Positions 6,189 through 14,379 of a stretch of DNA of 64,000 bases are shown here, piece by piece. This stretch comes from a virus. The stretch covers positions 1 through 64,000 of the IMG/VR virus record IMGVR_UViG_3300020437_000004; one strand, written 5' to 3'. The position numbers were made by a program, and so were the translations under genes. The notes under the pieces are model-generated. The model saw nothing but the letters and a program-made list of their open reading frames with translations. It was not told where the DNA came from and made no database searches. Positions within the stretch are counted from its first letter, which is position 1; each line of letters begins with the position of its first letter.

Positions 6189-6673
6189 CAATAGATTGAC
6201 CCGAGTGACACTCGTATGCCATCGTCAGGTGGTAGTCCCATGTGATACATATGCGATGGGAAAATTAAAGTTTGTCCCATATGAAATGGCACTCTCTCTA
6301 TTTCTTCGTTTGCATTATTGTAGAATACAGTATCACCTGATTCACCAGCTGCATGATATACAACTGAGATAAGATTAGGCATGTCACCATCATTATGGAT
6401 TTGTGACTGCATATTATCAAATTGCATATTCAATAGTGTCCTCATAGTTTTAGCATGTAATCGATGCTCCATGAGTGCATTAAAATATTTGATAAACCAT
6501 TCATCCTCACTACCCACAAATACACCATCTTGCACTACCATAGTGCCAAAGAATCGTGCATTCTCATAGCAGGCATAGGGACTATTAGTCCATCTAACAG
6601 GATATTCAACTAATCTGTTGGCAACACTATCTACCATCCAGTCAGGAAAAAGACCACTAACAACTTCAACCAA
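6131..6673 (-). CDS. 2OG-Fe(II) oxygenase
   Basis: Iron/2-oxoglutarate oxygenase with the pair H-x-D in QIHNDGD, a distal histidine in the PSHMYHMG segment and an arginine ten residues later (DDGIRVSLG). The frame is open to a TTG at 6706, but AAAGGAGG at 6682-6689 is eight bases before a TTG at 6671-6673, and this start fits both the ribosome-binding site and the overlap with the upstream stop; product about 180 residues. It belongs to the same broad group as the enzymes at 5498 and 10646. Substrate unknown. Confidence 0.75.
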   Translation of the reverse strand: MVEVVSGLFPDWMVDSVANRLVEYPVRWTNSPYACYENARFFGTMVVQDGVFVGSEDEWFIKYFNALMEHRLHAKTMRTLLNMQFDNMQSQIHNDGDMPNLISVVYHAAGESGDTVFYNNANEEIERVPFHMGQTLIFPSHMYHMGLPPDDGIRVSLGSIYCMTDQVVAQDPTIHRLSAI

Positions 6674-6872
6674 AACCACTCCCTCCTTTAGATTTAGGTC
6701 TATCAATTACTTCAATTCTATCTATAAGAATCTTTTTATTCCACCATAACTCTTGGATTTCTTGCCATGAATCCAACACTTTAGTGGAATTATCTTTGCA
6801 AATAACCTTATAGCAATGCCTATCATATGGGGCACTACTGGTCTCGGTGAAGTAATTAGGAAGTGAGATCAT
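6666..6872 (-). CDS. hypothetical protein, 68 aa
   Basis: Small protein of a type common in cyanophages: an aromatic N-terminus, a central beta pair (CYKVICKDNSTKVLDSW), and an E-L-W-W-containing helix, ending in a glycine-rich tail. I know no function. It overlaps the upstream gene by four bases and its 3' end carries the ribosome-binding site of the oxygenase that follows. Confidence 0.65.
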   Translation of the reverse strand: MISLPNYFTETSSAPYDRHCYKVICKDNSTKVLDSWQEIQELWWNKKILIDRIEVIDRPKSKGGSGFG

Positions 6873-7087
6873 AGTCTATCATTAAGTAATTGAATTTGCC
6901 AATTATCATCCCCACCTTCTAGTCGGTCAACCCAAAACCAAAAGTCAGGATAGTCAGGTGCTGAGCAAAACACCCTATTACCTCTAATATGCTCAACAAT
7001 AACCTCATTCTTATTGTTGAGATATTTGGTAAATATCTGTTGTGCCTTATTACTTTTAGGCACAACTAATGCTCTATTTTTAAGCAT
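6869..7087 (-). CDS. hypothetical protein, 72 aa
   Basis: A 72-residue basic protein, start overlapping the methyltransferase end by eight bases and end overlapping the next gene by four (ATGA). It contains a tryptophan/aromatic-rich segment (PDYPDFWFWVDRLEGGDDNW). No family recognised. Confidence 0.65.
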   Translation of the reverse strand: MLKNRALVVPKSNKAQQIFTKYLNNKNEVIVEHIRGNRVFCSAPDYPDFWFWVDRLEGGDDNWQIQLLNDRL

Positions 7088-7922
7088 AGTCTAGTCTTGT
7101 AAGTAAGTTGTCTTTAAATGGTCTGAGTCTATCGATGCACATTTTATGATATGTTTCATCGATCTCAAAACCAATAAATTGTCTATTCTCCTCTACTGAT
7201 ACCTGAGCGGTTGTGCCTGCACCCATAAATGGGTCTAGCACTACATCATTGACACTAGACCACGTTTTAATGTGACCTCGTGCCAACTCCTCAGGCATTG
7301 TAGCAGGATGTTTATATGATGCTTTAGACGATTGTCCAAATCCACCACTATTTTTAATTCTCCATATGTTTGTCCTTACTCCCCACTCTTTAATCGCATT
7401 ACTCTTACGATTAGGGTCATGTGTAGTGCCATCCTTTTTGCGTGATGTAGCATTACCCCATGATGTGATGCCTGCCCACTTGTTTTTCTTATCTTGAATA
7501 AGATTAATAGTTTTGGGACGTCCTTTAGATAGTATGAAACAATACTCAAATACTTGAGTATATCTTACTGACTTGACTCCACTAGCGAATGCTGTGCCTG
7601 TTTTCTCATATATCATTGTGTCGTGAAGTCTCAACCCTAAATCCATAAAATGTAAACATTGACGAAAACTAGATCCAGTCTCGGATCCTTTTATTGTCGC
7701 ATCGTTTACATTCCACATTATTACACCACCTTCCTTTAACACTCTGACCAGACCAGTAGCAACATCCTTAAAGACATTAAAATCCCACTTGCTACTATCA
7801 TTATATGTGCGTAAATCGTCGTAAGGCGGTGACGTTACGACGAGATCAACACTTTCTTTATCCATGAGTTGCATACCATCGATACAACTCATGTGATAGG
7901 TATCATTAAGCGATAGTTTCAT
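7080..7922 (-). CDS. DNA methyltransferase, beta class (N6-adenine or N4-cytosine)
   Basis: Second orphan DNA methyltransferase of the window, 280 residues. Motif IV, TSPPYDDLRTY, is near residue 30 and the SAM motif I, DPFMGAGTT, near residue 235, again the beta-class order. It is only distantly similar to the enzyme at 1950: the central recognition region differs. The gene overlaps the end of the upstream 206-residue gene by 17 bases. Two different specificities in one phage suggest broad protection of its DNA; neither target site can be inferred from sequence alone. Confidence 0.9.
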   Translation of the reverse strand: MKLSLNDTYHMSCIDGMQLMDKESVDLVVTSPPYDDLRTYNDSSKWDFNVFKDVATGLVRVLKEGGVIMWNVNDATIKGSETGSSFRQCLHFMDLGLRLHDTMIYEKTGTAFASGVKSVRYTQVFEYCFILSKGRPKTINLIQDKKNKWAGITSWGNATSRKKDGTTHDPNRKSNAIKEWGVRTNIWRIKNSGGFGQSSKASYKHPATMPEELARGHIKTWSSVNDVVLDPFMGAGTTAQVSVEENRQFIGFEIDETYHKMCIDRLRPFKDNLLTRLDYA

Positions 7923-8526
7923 AAACTGTGTGGATAAATTTCTGTGTCCTTCTTACACTACCGTAGATAGGTGTGATACAAATAAGATCTTCATTGTGCA
8001 CTCTAAGAGTAGAAAATCCGTTGTTGTTTTTACCAGTCTTAGTAACTGAGTCAGTCCAACCAGTAGCAGGATTCATAGCAAGTGACAAGTCAACTAGACA
8101 TGCAAACACCTCAGGAAATCCATTCTCTTTTTGTGTCAACTTAACACAAAAGATCTTATCAACCTTGGTCTTACTGTGATTGTTACCAGTAGCGAATGAT
8201 GATGTGCTACTACCGAGTGACATTTTGTTTTCGATCTCTTGCTCTAAGAGTAGAGCATCGTAACCAACTGTCTCCTCACTAATGTAATCAACACCCAAAT
8301 CTACTGCTGAGTCCTCAAGAGCAGGGTTAAAGATGTTTGCAAGAAATTTAGTTTTGTCAACTGTATTGTCCTCACCAAAGAATGTATCTAGGTTAGACTT
8401 CTTACCACCACTACAAATGTGTAGTGCTTTAGCAACACGGTCTGAAGTCAACTTGACTGCTTTAGGGACGATACGCTTAAGTGCTTCAGCGAGTTGGATG
8501 TTGTCTGCTTGGGGTCTGAGTTTCAT
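7906..8526 (-). CDS. hypothetical protein, 206 aa
   Basis: A 206-residue soluble protein, helical in the N-terminal third and beta-rich afterwards. It follows a promoter with the CACTACC box and TATAAT (8548-8574). I see no catalytic motif or known domain. Context (DNA methyltransferase downstream, helicase upstream) suggests DNA or regulatory work but does not establish it. Confidence 0.65.
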   Translation of the reverse strand: MKLRPQADNIQLAEALKRIVPKAVKLTSDRVAKALHICSGGKKSNLDTFFGEDNTVDKTKFLANIFNPALEDSAVDLGVDYISEETVGYDALLLEQEIENKMSLGSSTSSFATGNNHSKTKVDKIFCVKLTQKENGFPEVFACLVDLSLAMNPATGWTDSVTKTGKNNNGFSTLRVHNEDLICITPIYGSVRRTQKFIHTVYETIA

Positions 8527-8547
8527 TGTATTTGTCTGATTGATCTT

Positions 8548-8574
8548 ATTATAGCGTCAATAAAGACGGTAGTG
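8548..8574 (-). promoter_or_regulatory. early-type promoter without palindrome
   Basis: CACTACC box (8568-8574) and TATAAT (8548-8553) separated by exactly fourteen bases, as in the four regular cassettes, but no palindrome is found at the expected position upstream. It drives the 206-residue gene. Confidence 0.6.
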
Positions 8575-8715
8575 CAATGTAGTGGTCAGTTTCTCAAGTG
8601 TCCTACTCATATGCCTGTAACCACTACCAACATAGATCTGACCTGCTACAACACTAAGAGTTGCAACACCCCAAAAAATGTAATACCATTTAGATTTGAT
8701 TTGATACCTTTTCAT
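8557..8715 (-). CDS. small membrane protein, 52 aa
   Basis: Frame from ATG 8713-8715 to TGA 8557-8559. The N-terminus is basic (MKRYQIKSKW) followed by a hydrophobic helix (YYIFWGVATLSVVAGQIYVG), so one membrane span with a polar C-terminal tail is likely. It starts two bases after the helicase stop. Cyanophages often have such a gene beside a helicase; role unknown. Confidence 0.6.
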   Translation of the reverse strand: MKRYQIKSKWYYIFWGVATLSVVAGQIYVGSGYRHMSRTLEKLTTTLHYRLY

Positions 8716-8717
8716 AA

Positions 8718-9977
8718 TTAAACAATAGATGTGGGTGCAACACCCTTTACAAAAATCTCATCGACTACTCTCTGTAGTCTCTTGACAACTGCATTACCAT
8801 AATTGTTATGGATAGGGACTGTCAAGTAACCAGTTGGTTTTCTATAAAACTGACATGCACCTGCAGGAATACGACCTTCAGCGATCGCTTTAGTGTCATC
8901 CTTATGCATACGAATCACACGACCAATAGTTTGTGCCATTGATACAACATTGAGATTTCTCAATAGAATGCAATGGGTCAGACCGTGGACGTTGATACCC
9001 TCAGATAGAATAGAATAGTGCATAACAACAAATTTCTTGTTGTTATCCTTACCCCACTCAGATAGAGTTGTCATAAACTCTTCTCTGTTTACTTTCTTGT
9101 CATTAATATATGCACCATATTTAGATGTGACATGTAGATAGTCATAACCTCTGAGTCTCAACTGAGACAATAGAGTAGTGTGACCGATCATGTTGCCGAG
9201 GATACGACTAGATGGGACTGCAATCAACACCTTAGATGCTGACTCCTCATCAAGTGTGTCTAGCACATTGATAACTGTCCTTGTTTGTGTCTCATGCATT
9301 GTATCTCTATCCAAATCCATTTCAGTAGTAAATGGGACGATAGTAGGTGACACAATACTACCGTTAGCAATCAATTCTGGTGCAGGGACTGACTCCAATA
9401 CATCACCATAAACAAATTTGTTATTCATACCTCTAGTATGAATGCCTTCATTCTTTCTTGCTGTGCGTGGTGTCGCTGTGAAAAAATAACATTTATCTGC
9501 AACTTTACTTGACTCCATTGCTTTAGGGAAAAACTGACGTGTTACACTATTGTGTGCTTCATCAAAATAGATAGCATCAATAGGAATATCAGACTCCAAT
9601 ACACGATGTAGTGAATGATATGTTGTAAATATAATTGCATTCTCATGTAGAGCACGGCAACCCTCAACAAAATTAGCAATCTCTAGTGCCTTGGTTGTGC
9701 TGTAATAATGTGTCTCACCTGAGTGAGCATGACATACACGACCTTTAACTTGCTCCATGAAATCATCACACAACTGTTGAGCAAGTAAGATACGAGGTGC
9801 TACTACAACAATATGCTTAGGTCTATTGAGATACATGTTAGGTGTCTCTAATAGTTTCTTAGCATGCTGTATCATAATAAATGTCTTACCACCGCCTGTT
9901 GGGACGATGATCTGACCCTTGTCTGCTGTGCTCATAGCATCGAGTGCTCGTTGCTGATGTGGGCGAAGTGTGATCAA
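8718..9977 (-). CDS. SF2 DEAH-type DNA/RNA helicase
   Basis: ATP-dependent superfamily 2 helicase. Visible motifs, in order: RPHQQRALDAM (Q-like), PTGGGKT (Walker A), VAPRILLAQQ (Ia), FDEAH (II), TATPR (III), SEGINVHGL (V) and QTIGRVIR (VI). It lacks the N-terminal domain of T4 UvsW, so I do not use that name, although a comparable recombination role is possible. The frame is open to an ATG at 10076, but a terminator and a TATAAT lie inside that extension; I place the start at the TTG at 9975-9977, about 15 bases after the predicted transcription start, giving about 419 residues. Confidence 0.9.
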   Translation of the reverse strand: MITLRPHQQRALDAMSTADKGQIIVPTGGGKTFIMIQHAKKLLETPNMYLNRPKHIVVVAPRILLAQQLCDDFMEQVKGRVCHAHSGETHYYSTTKALEIANFVEGCRALHENAIIFTTYHSLHRVLESDIPIDAIYFDEAHNSVTRQFFPKAMESSKVADKCYFFTATPRTARKNEGIHTRGMNNKFVYGDVLESVPAPELIANGSIVSPTIVPFTTEMDLDRDTMHETQTRTVINVLDTLDEESASKVLIAVPSSRILGNMIGHTTLLSQLRLRGYDYLHVTSKYGAYINDKKVNREEFMTTLSEWGKDNNKKFVVMHYSILSEGINVHGLTHCILLRNLNVVSMAQTIGRVIRMHKDDTKAIAEGRIPAGACQFYRKPTGYLTVPIHNNYGNAVVKRLQRVVDEIFVKGVAPTSIV

Positions 9978-9998
9978 TGTATTCGTGTCGTTAGACGT

Positions 9999-10004
9999 AT
10001 TATA
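9999..10004 (-). promoter_or_regulatory. promoter -10 element for the helicase
   Basis: TATAAT on the minus strand, with TGCACA at 17-base spacing as a 4-of-6 match to TTGACA. The -35-like hexamer lies in the loop and stem of the terminator just upstream. Confidence 0.55.
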
Positions 10005-10008
10005 ACAT

Positions 10009-10031
10009 AAAAATGGGGTGCTGTGCACCCC
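10009..10031 (-). terminator. intrinsic terminator
   Basis: Minus strand: GGGGTGC, loop ACA, GCACCCC, then ATTTTT. It separates the transcript of the two small genes above from the helicase, and makes the longer helicase start at 10076 unlikely. Confidence 0.75.
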
Positions 10032-10064
10032 TAGGTCAGTTATTCGATTGTCACAATGGTGGGA

Positions 10065-10095
10065 CGAAACAAACATAATAAAGAATGTTGTTTCG
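10065..10095. repeat. inverted repeat CGAAACAA / TTGTTTCG
   Basis: A perfect eight-base inverted repeat with a 15-base spacer between the gene at 10118 and the terminator at 10009. It could be a second RNA hairpin at the transcript end or an operator; nothing decides this. Confidence 0.4.
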
Positions 10096-10117
10096 CCTTT
10101 AATATAATAGCATATAA

Positions 10118-10444
10118 TTATCTCTTGTCAACCTCTGGTAACATATCATTTCCAGGATGATCATCTATCTTTCCTTTATATGATTTACCATATTGTTTAA
10201 TTGCTTCTACTTCAACATTACCCCACTCATTTGGATATACACAAATACAACACTTATTCATAGGTTGTCGTGACCCTTCGGGATTAGGTTTAGTGGATAC
10301 ACAAATAGTGATGTAGTCATCACTAACAAATTCGATAGTGCCTTCTAGACCATCATACTTTGCTTTGCGTCCAACTTCTAGGTGTTTCATAATGTTTCGT
10401 AATTCAACCCTATCTGCATTACTTATGATAAGTGGGATAGTCAT
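10118..10444 (-). CDS. hypothetical protein, 108 aa
   Basis: A 108-residue protein with a barrel-like beta pattern (KYDGLEGTIEFVSDDYITICV) and a C-terminal polar region with a CCIC cluster. It overlaps the upstream gene by 26 bases. I associate it with a protein commonly found next to helicases in cyanophages but cannot name a function. Confidence 0.65.
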   Translation of the reverse strand: MTIPLIISNADRVELRNIMKHLEVGRKAKYDGLEGTIEFVSDDYITICVSTKPNPEGSRQPMNKCCICVYPNEWGNVEVEAIKQYGKSYKGKIDDHPGNDMLPEVDKR

Positions 10445-10613
10445 GTTTCAAGTGTAACTTTTCAATAATCTGAGAGATAGTATCACGGTCAACAGTTGAA
10501 ACACCATTGTATTCTCTCCACATCTTAGACTGGTAGAGGAATAAACACTTTCTAACGAGATTCTTCTCGTGATCAGTTAGTATGGCATCTTTTGCAAACA
10601 CGTTGATCTCCAT
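10419..10613 (-). CDS. hypothetical protein, 64 aa
   Basis: A 64-residue helical, basic protein. A TATAAT overlapping a TAATAAATA sequence lies about 10-20 bases upstream of its ATG (10623-10636), so early or late transcription could start here. No domain recognised. Confidence 0.6.
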   Translation of the reverse strand: MEINVFAKDAILTDHEKNLVRKCLFLYQSKMWREYNGVSTVDRDTISQIIEKLHLKHDYPTYHK

Positions 10614-10645
10614 CGTTATTTGTATTTATTATAACGATACCATTT

Positions 10646-11362
10646 TTACTTTGTCCAATATAACAGCGTTTGCTCATACATCAACTCTTTAACCTTTTTA
10701 GGATTGAGTCCTGCTACTCCTAGATCATCCTCTGTGTATGGGTGCTTAAGTTTACTAGCAACATCTAACAATTCATTGCGTTGCTCAATACCCATAAACT
10801 TGAATGCCATCATATATCTATTCCACAAGAAATATGGTGTGGGTGTGCGTCCTGAGTGTGGGATTCTACCATCGAAAATGACCACTCTGCCAGGTTTTGG
10901 CACTACTGCGTGGACGATATCTAACTCGTGATCATAGAATATAGTTTCTCCACCATAGTTAGGTATCCAAAACTGATTCATATAGACAATCATAGTGCAT
11001 TGATTATCACACCAGTATGGTGCATCACAATGGATTCTGGGTGCATCACCATGTTTCAACACATTCATATATGCTGAGTATAATGTCTCCCGTGGGGGCA
11101 CGGGCACATGTGAGCAATTTTCGAGTCTGTCTAACACCCATTGATATAGATGATGTCCTGAGCATTGATCAAAAGGTTTGCTTCCATGATGATCTACACT
11201 ATAGAAATCATGTGTATAGTATGTCCCTCTAAGATCTACTTTCTCAAGATTAGTTTGTGGCAAATCTTGTCTGCCATGATAATAAGGTAACTCTATTGCT
11301 TGCCGACAAATATCATCGTCAAGTATGTCAGTATCATATATTTTAATTAGAGGGTGCTTCAT
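10646..11362 (-). CDS. 2OG-Fe(II) oxygenase (prolyl-4-hydroxylase-like)
   Basis: A complete 238-residue enzyme of the prolyl-hydroxylase-like fold. The metal triad is H111-x-D113 (RIHCDAP) and H169 (DGRIPHSGR); R182 (WNRYMMAF) is placed for 2-oxoglutarate binding, and NYGGETIFYD is the typical strand after the first motif. It is the last of five consecutive oxygenase genes (13330 to 10646), with a four-base overlap with its neighbour. These are transcribed in the same direction as the halogenases and fibre genes upstream, which suggests a protein side chain as substrate; that is inference. Confidence 0.85.
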   Translation of the reverse strand: MKHPLIKIYDTDILDDDICRQAIELPYYHGRQDLPQTNLEKVDLRGTYYTHDFYSVDHHGSKPFDQCSGHHLYQWVLDRLENCSHVPVPPRETLYSAYMNVLKHGDAPRIHCDAPYWCDNQCTMIVYMNQFWIPNYGGETIFYDHELDIVHAVVPKPGRVVIFDGRIPHSGRTPTPYFLWNRYMMAFKFMGIEQRNELLDVASKLKHPYTEDDLGVAGLNPKKVKELMYEQTLLYWTK

Positions 11363-12069
11363 TCAATAAATCCAATGGTGTTGTTAAACTCATCATATCC
11401 TCTGTCAATGTTAGTCATTTGATATGCTGTGATATTCATAGTCATCACATATCTATTGCTATCACTATTGTTTCTGCCTGTCCTATGCTTCAACCAACCA
11501 GGAAAATATAATACATCATTTGTCTTTACTGGAATTTGGATCCAATGATCCTGTCTAGGTAATTCATAACCATCGTCAACAGGTTCTGCATACTTAAATG
11601 TATGCAAAGGATTGAGAATTTCTAGGTTACCACTACCTTCTGGCACATCTAAGTATGCACAAACTCCCACCTGCACATTGTGATGATGATGCTCTAACGT
11701 TGTTGCCTTGGGTGGATGTCTATTAATCCAACTCTCTGACATATTACGATAGACACCTTTAAGTGACCACATATCCCATATCCTATCTACAACACTAGGG
11801 ATGTGGTTGTTAGTCAAGTCATCAAAACATTGCCATCCGTGTGGTGGGTCATGTCGGCATCTACCAACTGACGATACTCCACCCTCTTCTAGTGCTGAGT
11901 TTAGATAGTTAGACTCTGGACTCTCGATAAAGTCTAGAAATATATCTGTCTCCTTTTTAATATCCTTCCATATATCTGAGAGATTATACTGTGATCTAAA
12001 GATAAAAGGATAAGGATTAACTGATTCTAAACCATCGCCAATCGACTGGTCTGGTAATGCTGTGAGCAT
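11359..12069 (-). CDS. 2OG-Fe(II) oxygenase (PF13759-like)
   Basis: Resembles the PF13759/TIGR02466 group of iron/2-oxoglutarate oxygenases. The metal site is in EHHHHNVQVGVCAYLDVPEG near residue 125, then a PLHTFKYAEP segment, FPGWLKHRTG with the distal histidine, and RYVMTMNITA with the arginine and closing strand. The 236-residue length is normal. It overlaps the upstream gene by 53 bases and the downstream oxygenase by four, so all are made from one transcript. Substrate unknown. Confidence 0.8.
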   Translation of the reverse strand: MLTALPDQSIGDGLESVNPYPFIFRSQYNLSDIWKDIKKETDIFLDFIESPESNYLNSALEEGGVSSVGRCRHDPPHGWQCFDDLTNNHIPSVVDRIWDMWSLKGVYRNMSESWINRHPPKATTLEHHHHNVQVGVCAYLDVPEGSGNLEILNPLHTFKYAEPVDDGYELPRQDHWIQIPVKTNDVLYFPGWLKHRTGRNNSDSNRYVMTMNITAYQMTNIDRGYDEFNNTIGFIE

Positions 12070-12739
12070 GATATAAAGAATAATGATGTACTGGAATACT
12101 CAAGGATATTCTCTCTTCTGACGGTTGTGCTTGATGATAACATCTTGGTGGGATGTATAGGGCATCACCTGCATTTAGCACAACATCTATAGCAGGTGTG
12201 AAACTATCATAGTCTATCATAGCATCGCCAGGATCTCCCTGTGCGACAAACGTTGCCCTTCTTTCATTATATACTTTCCAATGTGTCTTGCCTTTTAATT
12301 GCACGATGAAATTATTAGGCAAGTCCTCATGTATATAGAAACTATTTGACTTGCCTTTACCACAATATATTTGAAACTGACTATCACCTGAGAATATTTG
12401 TGACCACTCACCTACCATCTTCATGACCTTCTCACTTCTGTAAGAATAGTTGTTAATGATAAATGTATGTCCCTCTCTGAATAGTTGAAACAACTCGCTC
12501 TTTTCTTCCCATGCATGTGGTGACCATGAGCGTGGATGTTTATGTGGGTTTATCTTTCTTATCTCATGTTTACTTACAACATCGATATCGAAAAATTGTG
12601 GCATATTAAGGCAATATTCGACATCTTTCCATGAGCATATGTCATTGCACTCTTTCTCATCGATGACTTGCTCATAATAATATGGCACATCGAGATCCCA
12701 GTTTCTATCAAATAGTTTAAGGGGAAGTAAGAATGTCAT
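12017..12739 (-). CDS. JmjC/cupin-like oxygenase (ROX-like)
   Basis: Its central part resembles the JmjC-type cupin group that includes bacterial ribosomal oxygenases: FYIHEDLPNNFIVQLKGKTH gives the metal-binding H-x-D-like pair and the F..Q..G..W signature, followed by LNAGDALYIPPRCYHQAQPS with the distal histidine. Enzymes of this group hydroxylate histidine or arginine side chains in proteins. Here the metal pair reads H-E-D rather than the usual H-x-D/E, which fits within variation. Residue choice and substrate are not predictable, but the nearby fibres are unusually His-rich. Confidence 0.7.
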   Translation of the reverse strand: MTFLLPLKLFDRNWDLDVPYYYEQVIDEKECNDICSWKDVEYCLNMPQFFDIDVVSKHEIRKINPHKHPRSWSPHAWEEKSELFQLFREGHTFIINNYSYRSEKVMKMVGEWSQIFSGDSQFQIYCGKGKSNSFYIHEDLPNNFIVQLKGKTHWKVYNERRATFVAQGDPGDAMIDYDSFTPAIDVVLNAGDALYIPPRCYHQAQPSEERISLSIPVHHYSLYHAHSITRPVDWRWFRIS

Positions 12740-13391
12740 CAGGCATCCCTCGGAAATTAAAATTCAACACGATTCTATACTGATTGATCTTAGGATTAGA
12801 TGATGCATGAAATCTATTACCATCAAACAATACAAACTTATTCTTCTCTGGTTTGACTCTCTCTGCTATCGTGTAATCCTGTGTGAATATCTCATTGATA
12901 CGTCTATTGACATCACCATTTGGGTCATCACATTGATCGAATAGAATAGTATCTCCATCACTATCGTGGAAATAATATATACCAGTCATATGCTTACTGT
13001 CATGATCTGTGTGTGGTGTGTTGAAATCCTCCACAAAATGATTATGATGTAGCATTGCTAACCTGAGTCTAAACAACTCAAATGTCCCACGTCCTAACCT
13101 GTCCTGTATATGATCTACAATAGGAATAAAGAGATCATAATATTGTGAGACTGGTTGTCCATCATGAAACAACACATGTGTCCATCCAACACTTGTGCGT
13201 TTAGGTTCTGACTTTAGATCAACATCATCAGTATTGAGATTAATATTACCAAATTGATAATTATAACCACTACCAAATGTTACGTCATGTGGTAGAAAAT
13301 ACCAAGGGAAACCCCTTGATGTCATTGTATCAGTCAGTCGATTCAGATAGGTTGTCGTTAATAGATTCGATAGACTTCTGGATACTACCAT
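12717..13391 (-). CDS. 2OG-Fe(II) oxygenase
   Basis: 224 residues with H127-x-D129 (TPHTDHD), H195 (DGNRFHASSNP) and R206 (YRIVLNF), the metal triad and 2-oxoglutarate arginine. The motif GFPWYFLPHDVTFG near residue 27 is shared with other phage enzymes of this type and suggests that the true N-terminus could be nearer 13325, because the annotated start overlaps the upstream gene by 62 bases. Similar at the active site to the small enzyme at 5498. Confidence 0.82.
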   Translation of the reverse strand: MVVSRSLSNLLTTTYLNRLTDTMTSRGFPWYFLPHDVTFGSGYNYQFGNINLNTDDVDLKSEPKRTSVGWTHVLFHDGQPVSQYYDLFIPIVDHIQDRLGRGTFELFRLRLAMLHHNHFVEDFNTPHTDHDSKHMTGIYYFHDSDGDTILFDQCDDPNGDVNRRINEIFTQDYTIAERVKPEKNKFVLFDGNRFHASSNPKINQYRIVLNFNFRGMPDDILTSP

Positions 13392-14010
13392 AATTAATAT
13401 GCTGTGAGTATAGTGTCACGTTAAATGAGTAAGAGATTCTTTCCTCACTACTTTTGTTTGCTGCTACTTGATGTAGCATGTCTGCAGGGAAAATAATCAA
13501 CTGATCGACCTCAGGTTTGTATGATGCAATCTCATAGTTGAGTGGATTCAAACCATGTTGATAGTTATGTCCTACACCCCATGATTTAAACTTATGCAAC
13601 TCATCAAAAGGACGCATAAACGTGATGTCACCTGACTTCTCGGGCACTTTTGAGTAATATACTCCACCAAAGATTGCACCAGGATGTGAATGCACATGAT
13701 TGAGATCACCAGGCCCATTTATGTTTAACCAACCATTTGTTATCAACATAGCGTAATCTCTAAAACCTAGATCTTGGCACGCTACATCAACAACCTCATA
13801 GATTTGCTCTGAGAGATATTTCAATGGTGGTATGGTATGCATTCTTTCACTACCCCAGTCATTTGACTGGAAACCACCTTCGTTAGATGCTTTTCTACCT
13901 GACATCGCTCCACGATGCACCGTAGCAAATTCGTTAAAATGATCAGTATCTAATCCACAATTTTCCTTGTGCCAAATGCCACGAGGAAACCAATAATCAC
14001 ATTTAATCAT
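13330..14010 (-). CDS. 2OG-Fe(II) oxygenase (PF13759-like)
   Basis: Clear member of the PF13759/TIGR02466 type: NHVHSHPGAIFGGVYYSKV around residues 104-122 with the metal histidines, GDITFMRP, then IIFPADMLHQV with the distal histidine and ERISYSFNV with the 2-oxoglutarate arginine. First of the five-oxygenase run; its start abuts the stop of the 122-residue gene upstream. In established families this domain is often found in marine phages and bacteria without a known substrate. Confidence 0.88.
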   Translation of the reverse strand: MIKCDYWFPRGIWHKENCGLDTDHFNEFATVHRGAMSGRKASNEGGFQSNDWGSERMHTIPPLKYLSEQIYEVVDVACQDLGFRDYAMLITNGWLNINGPGDLNHVHSHPGAIFGGVYYSKVPEKSGDITFMRPFDELHKFKSWGVGHNYQHGLNPLNYEIASYKPEVDQLIIFPADMLHQVAANKSSEERISYSFNVTLYSQHINYGSIQKSIESINDNLSESTD

Positions 14011-14379
14011 TTAGTCCTCAAAGGTAAATTCCTTGTCAGTAATGTTAGGGTCAACATGCATTTTAAAGAGATAGAGTGCCTCTACCGCTCCTTGCAGTTT
14101 ATTAAGTTTATCTTTCTTCTCTTGTAGTCCTTCAAGAGATACACGAGTAACAGTAGATGAGTAAGACATATTGTCTAGTGCTTCGCTCATTTTCTGATAC
14201 TCTTCAGTTGCTTCCTTATGCTGATCGCAAAAGTCTTGCACTAGCTGGTCAAAGGTGAGTTTAACAGGATTACCATCCTCATCACACATAATGCCACGCT
14301 CTTCTTCACGAGAGACACCTGCCAACTCGTCAATTTTAATTTCTTCTGTAGTTTGACTACTGAGATTGTTTGCTTCCAT
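14011..14379 (-). CDS. hypothetical coiled-coil protein, 122 aa
   Basis: Acidic 122-residue protein with a long helical, coiled-coil-like second half (SLEGLQEKKDKLNKLQGAVE). Start overlaps the preceding stop as TAATG and a CTAAATA late-promoter-like element lies 23 bases upstream. It sits between the DUF6065-like protein and the oxygenases; a scaffold or adaptor role is only a guess. Confidence 0.6.
   Translation of the reverse strand: MEANNLSSQTTEEIKIDELAGVSREEERGIMCDEDGNPVKLTFDQLVQDFCDQHKEATEEYQKMSEALDNMSYSSTVTRVSLEGLQEKKDKLNKLQGAVEALYLFKMHVDPNITDKEFTFED

Noticed and set aside
8718-9977. Naming the helicase UvsW
   Set aside because: It has no UvsW N-terminal domain and carries DEAH rather than the T4 sequence at motif II; a general SF2 name is safer.
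9978-10076. N-terminal extension of the helicase starting at ATG 10076
   Set aside because: The region contains a perfect intrinsic terminator and a promoter, and the extension shows no helicase motif.
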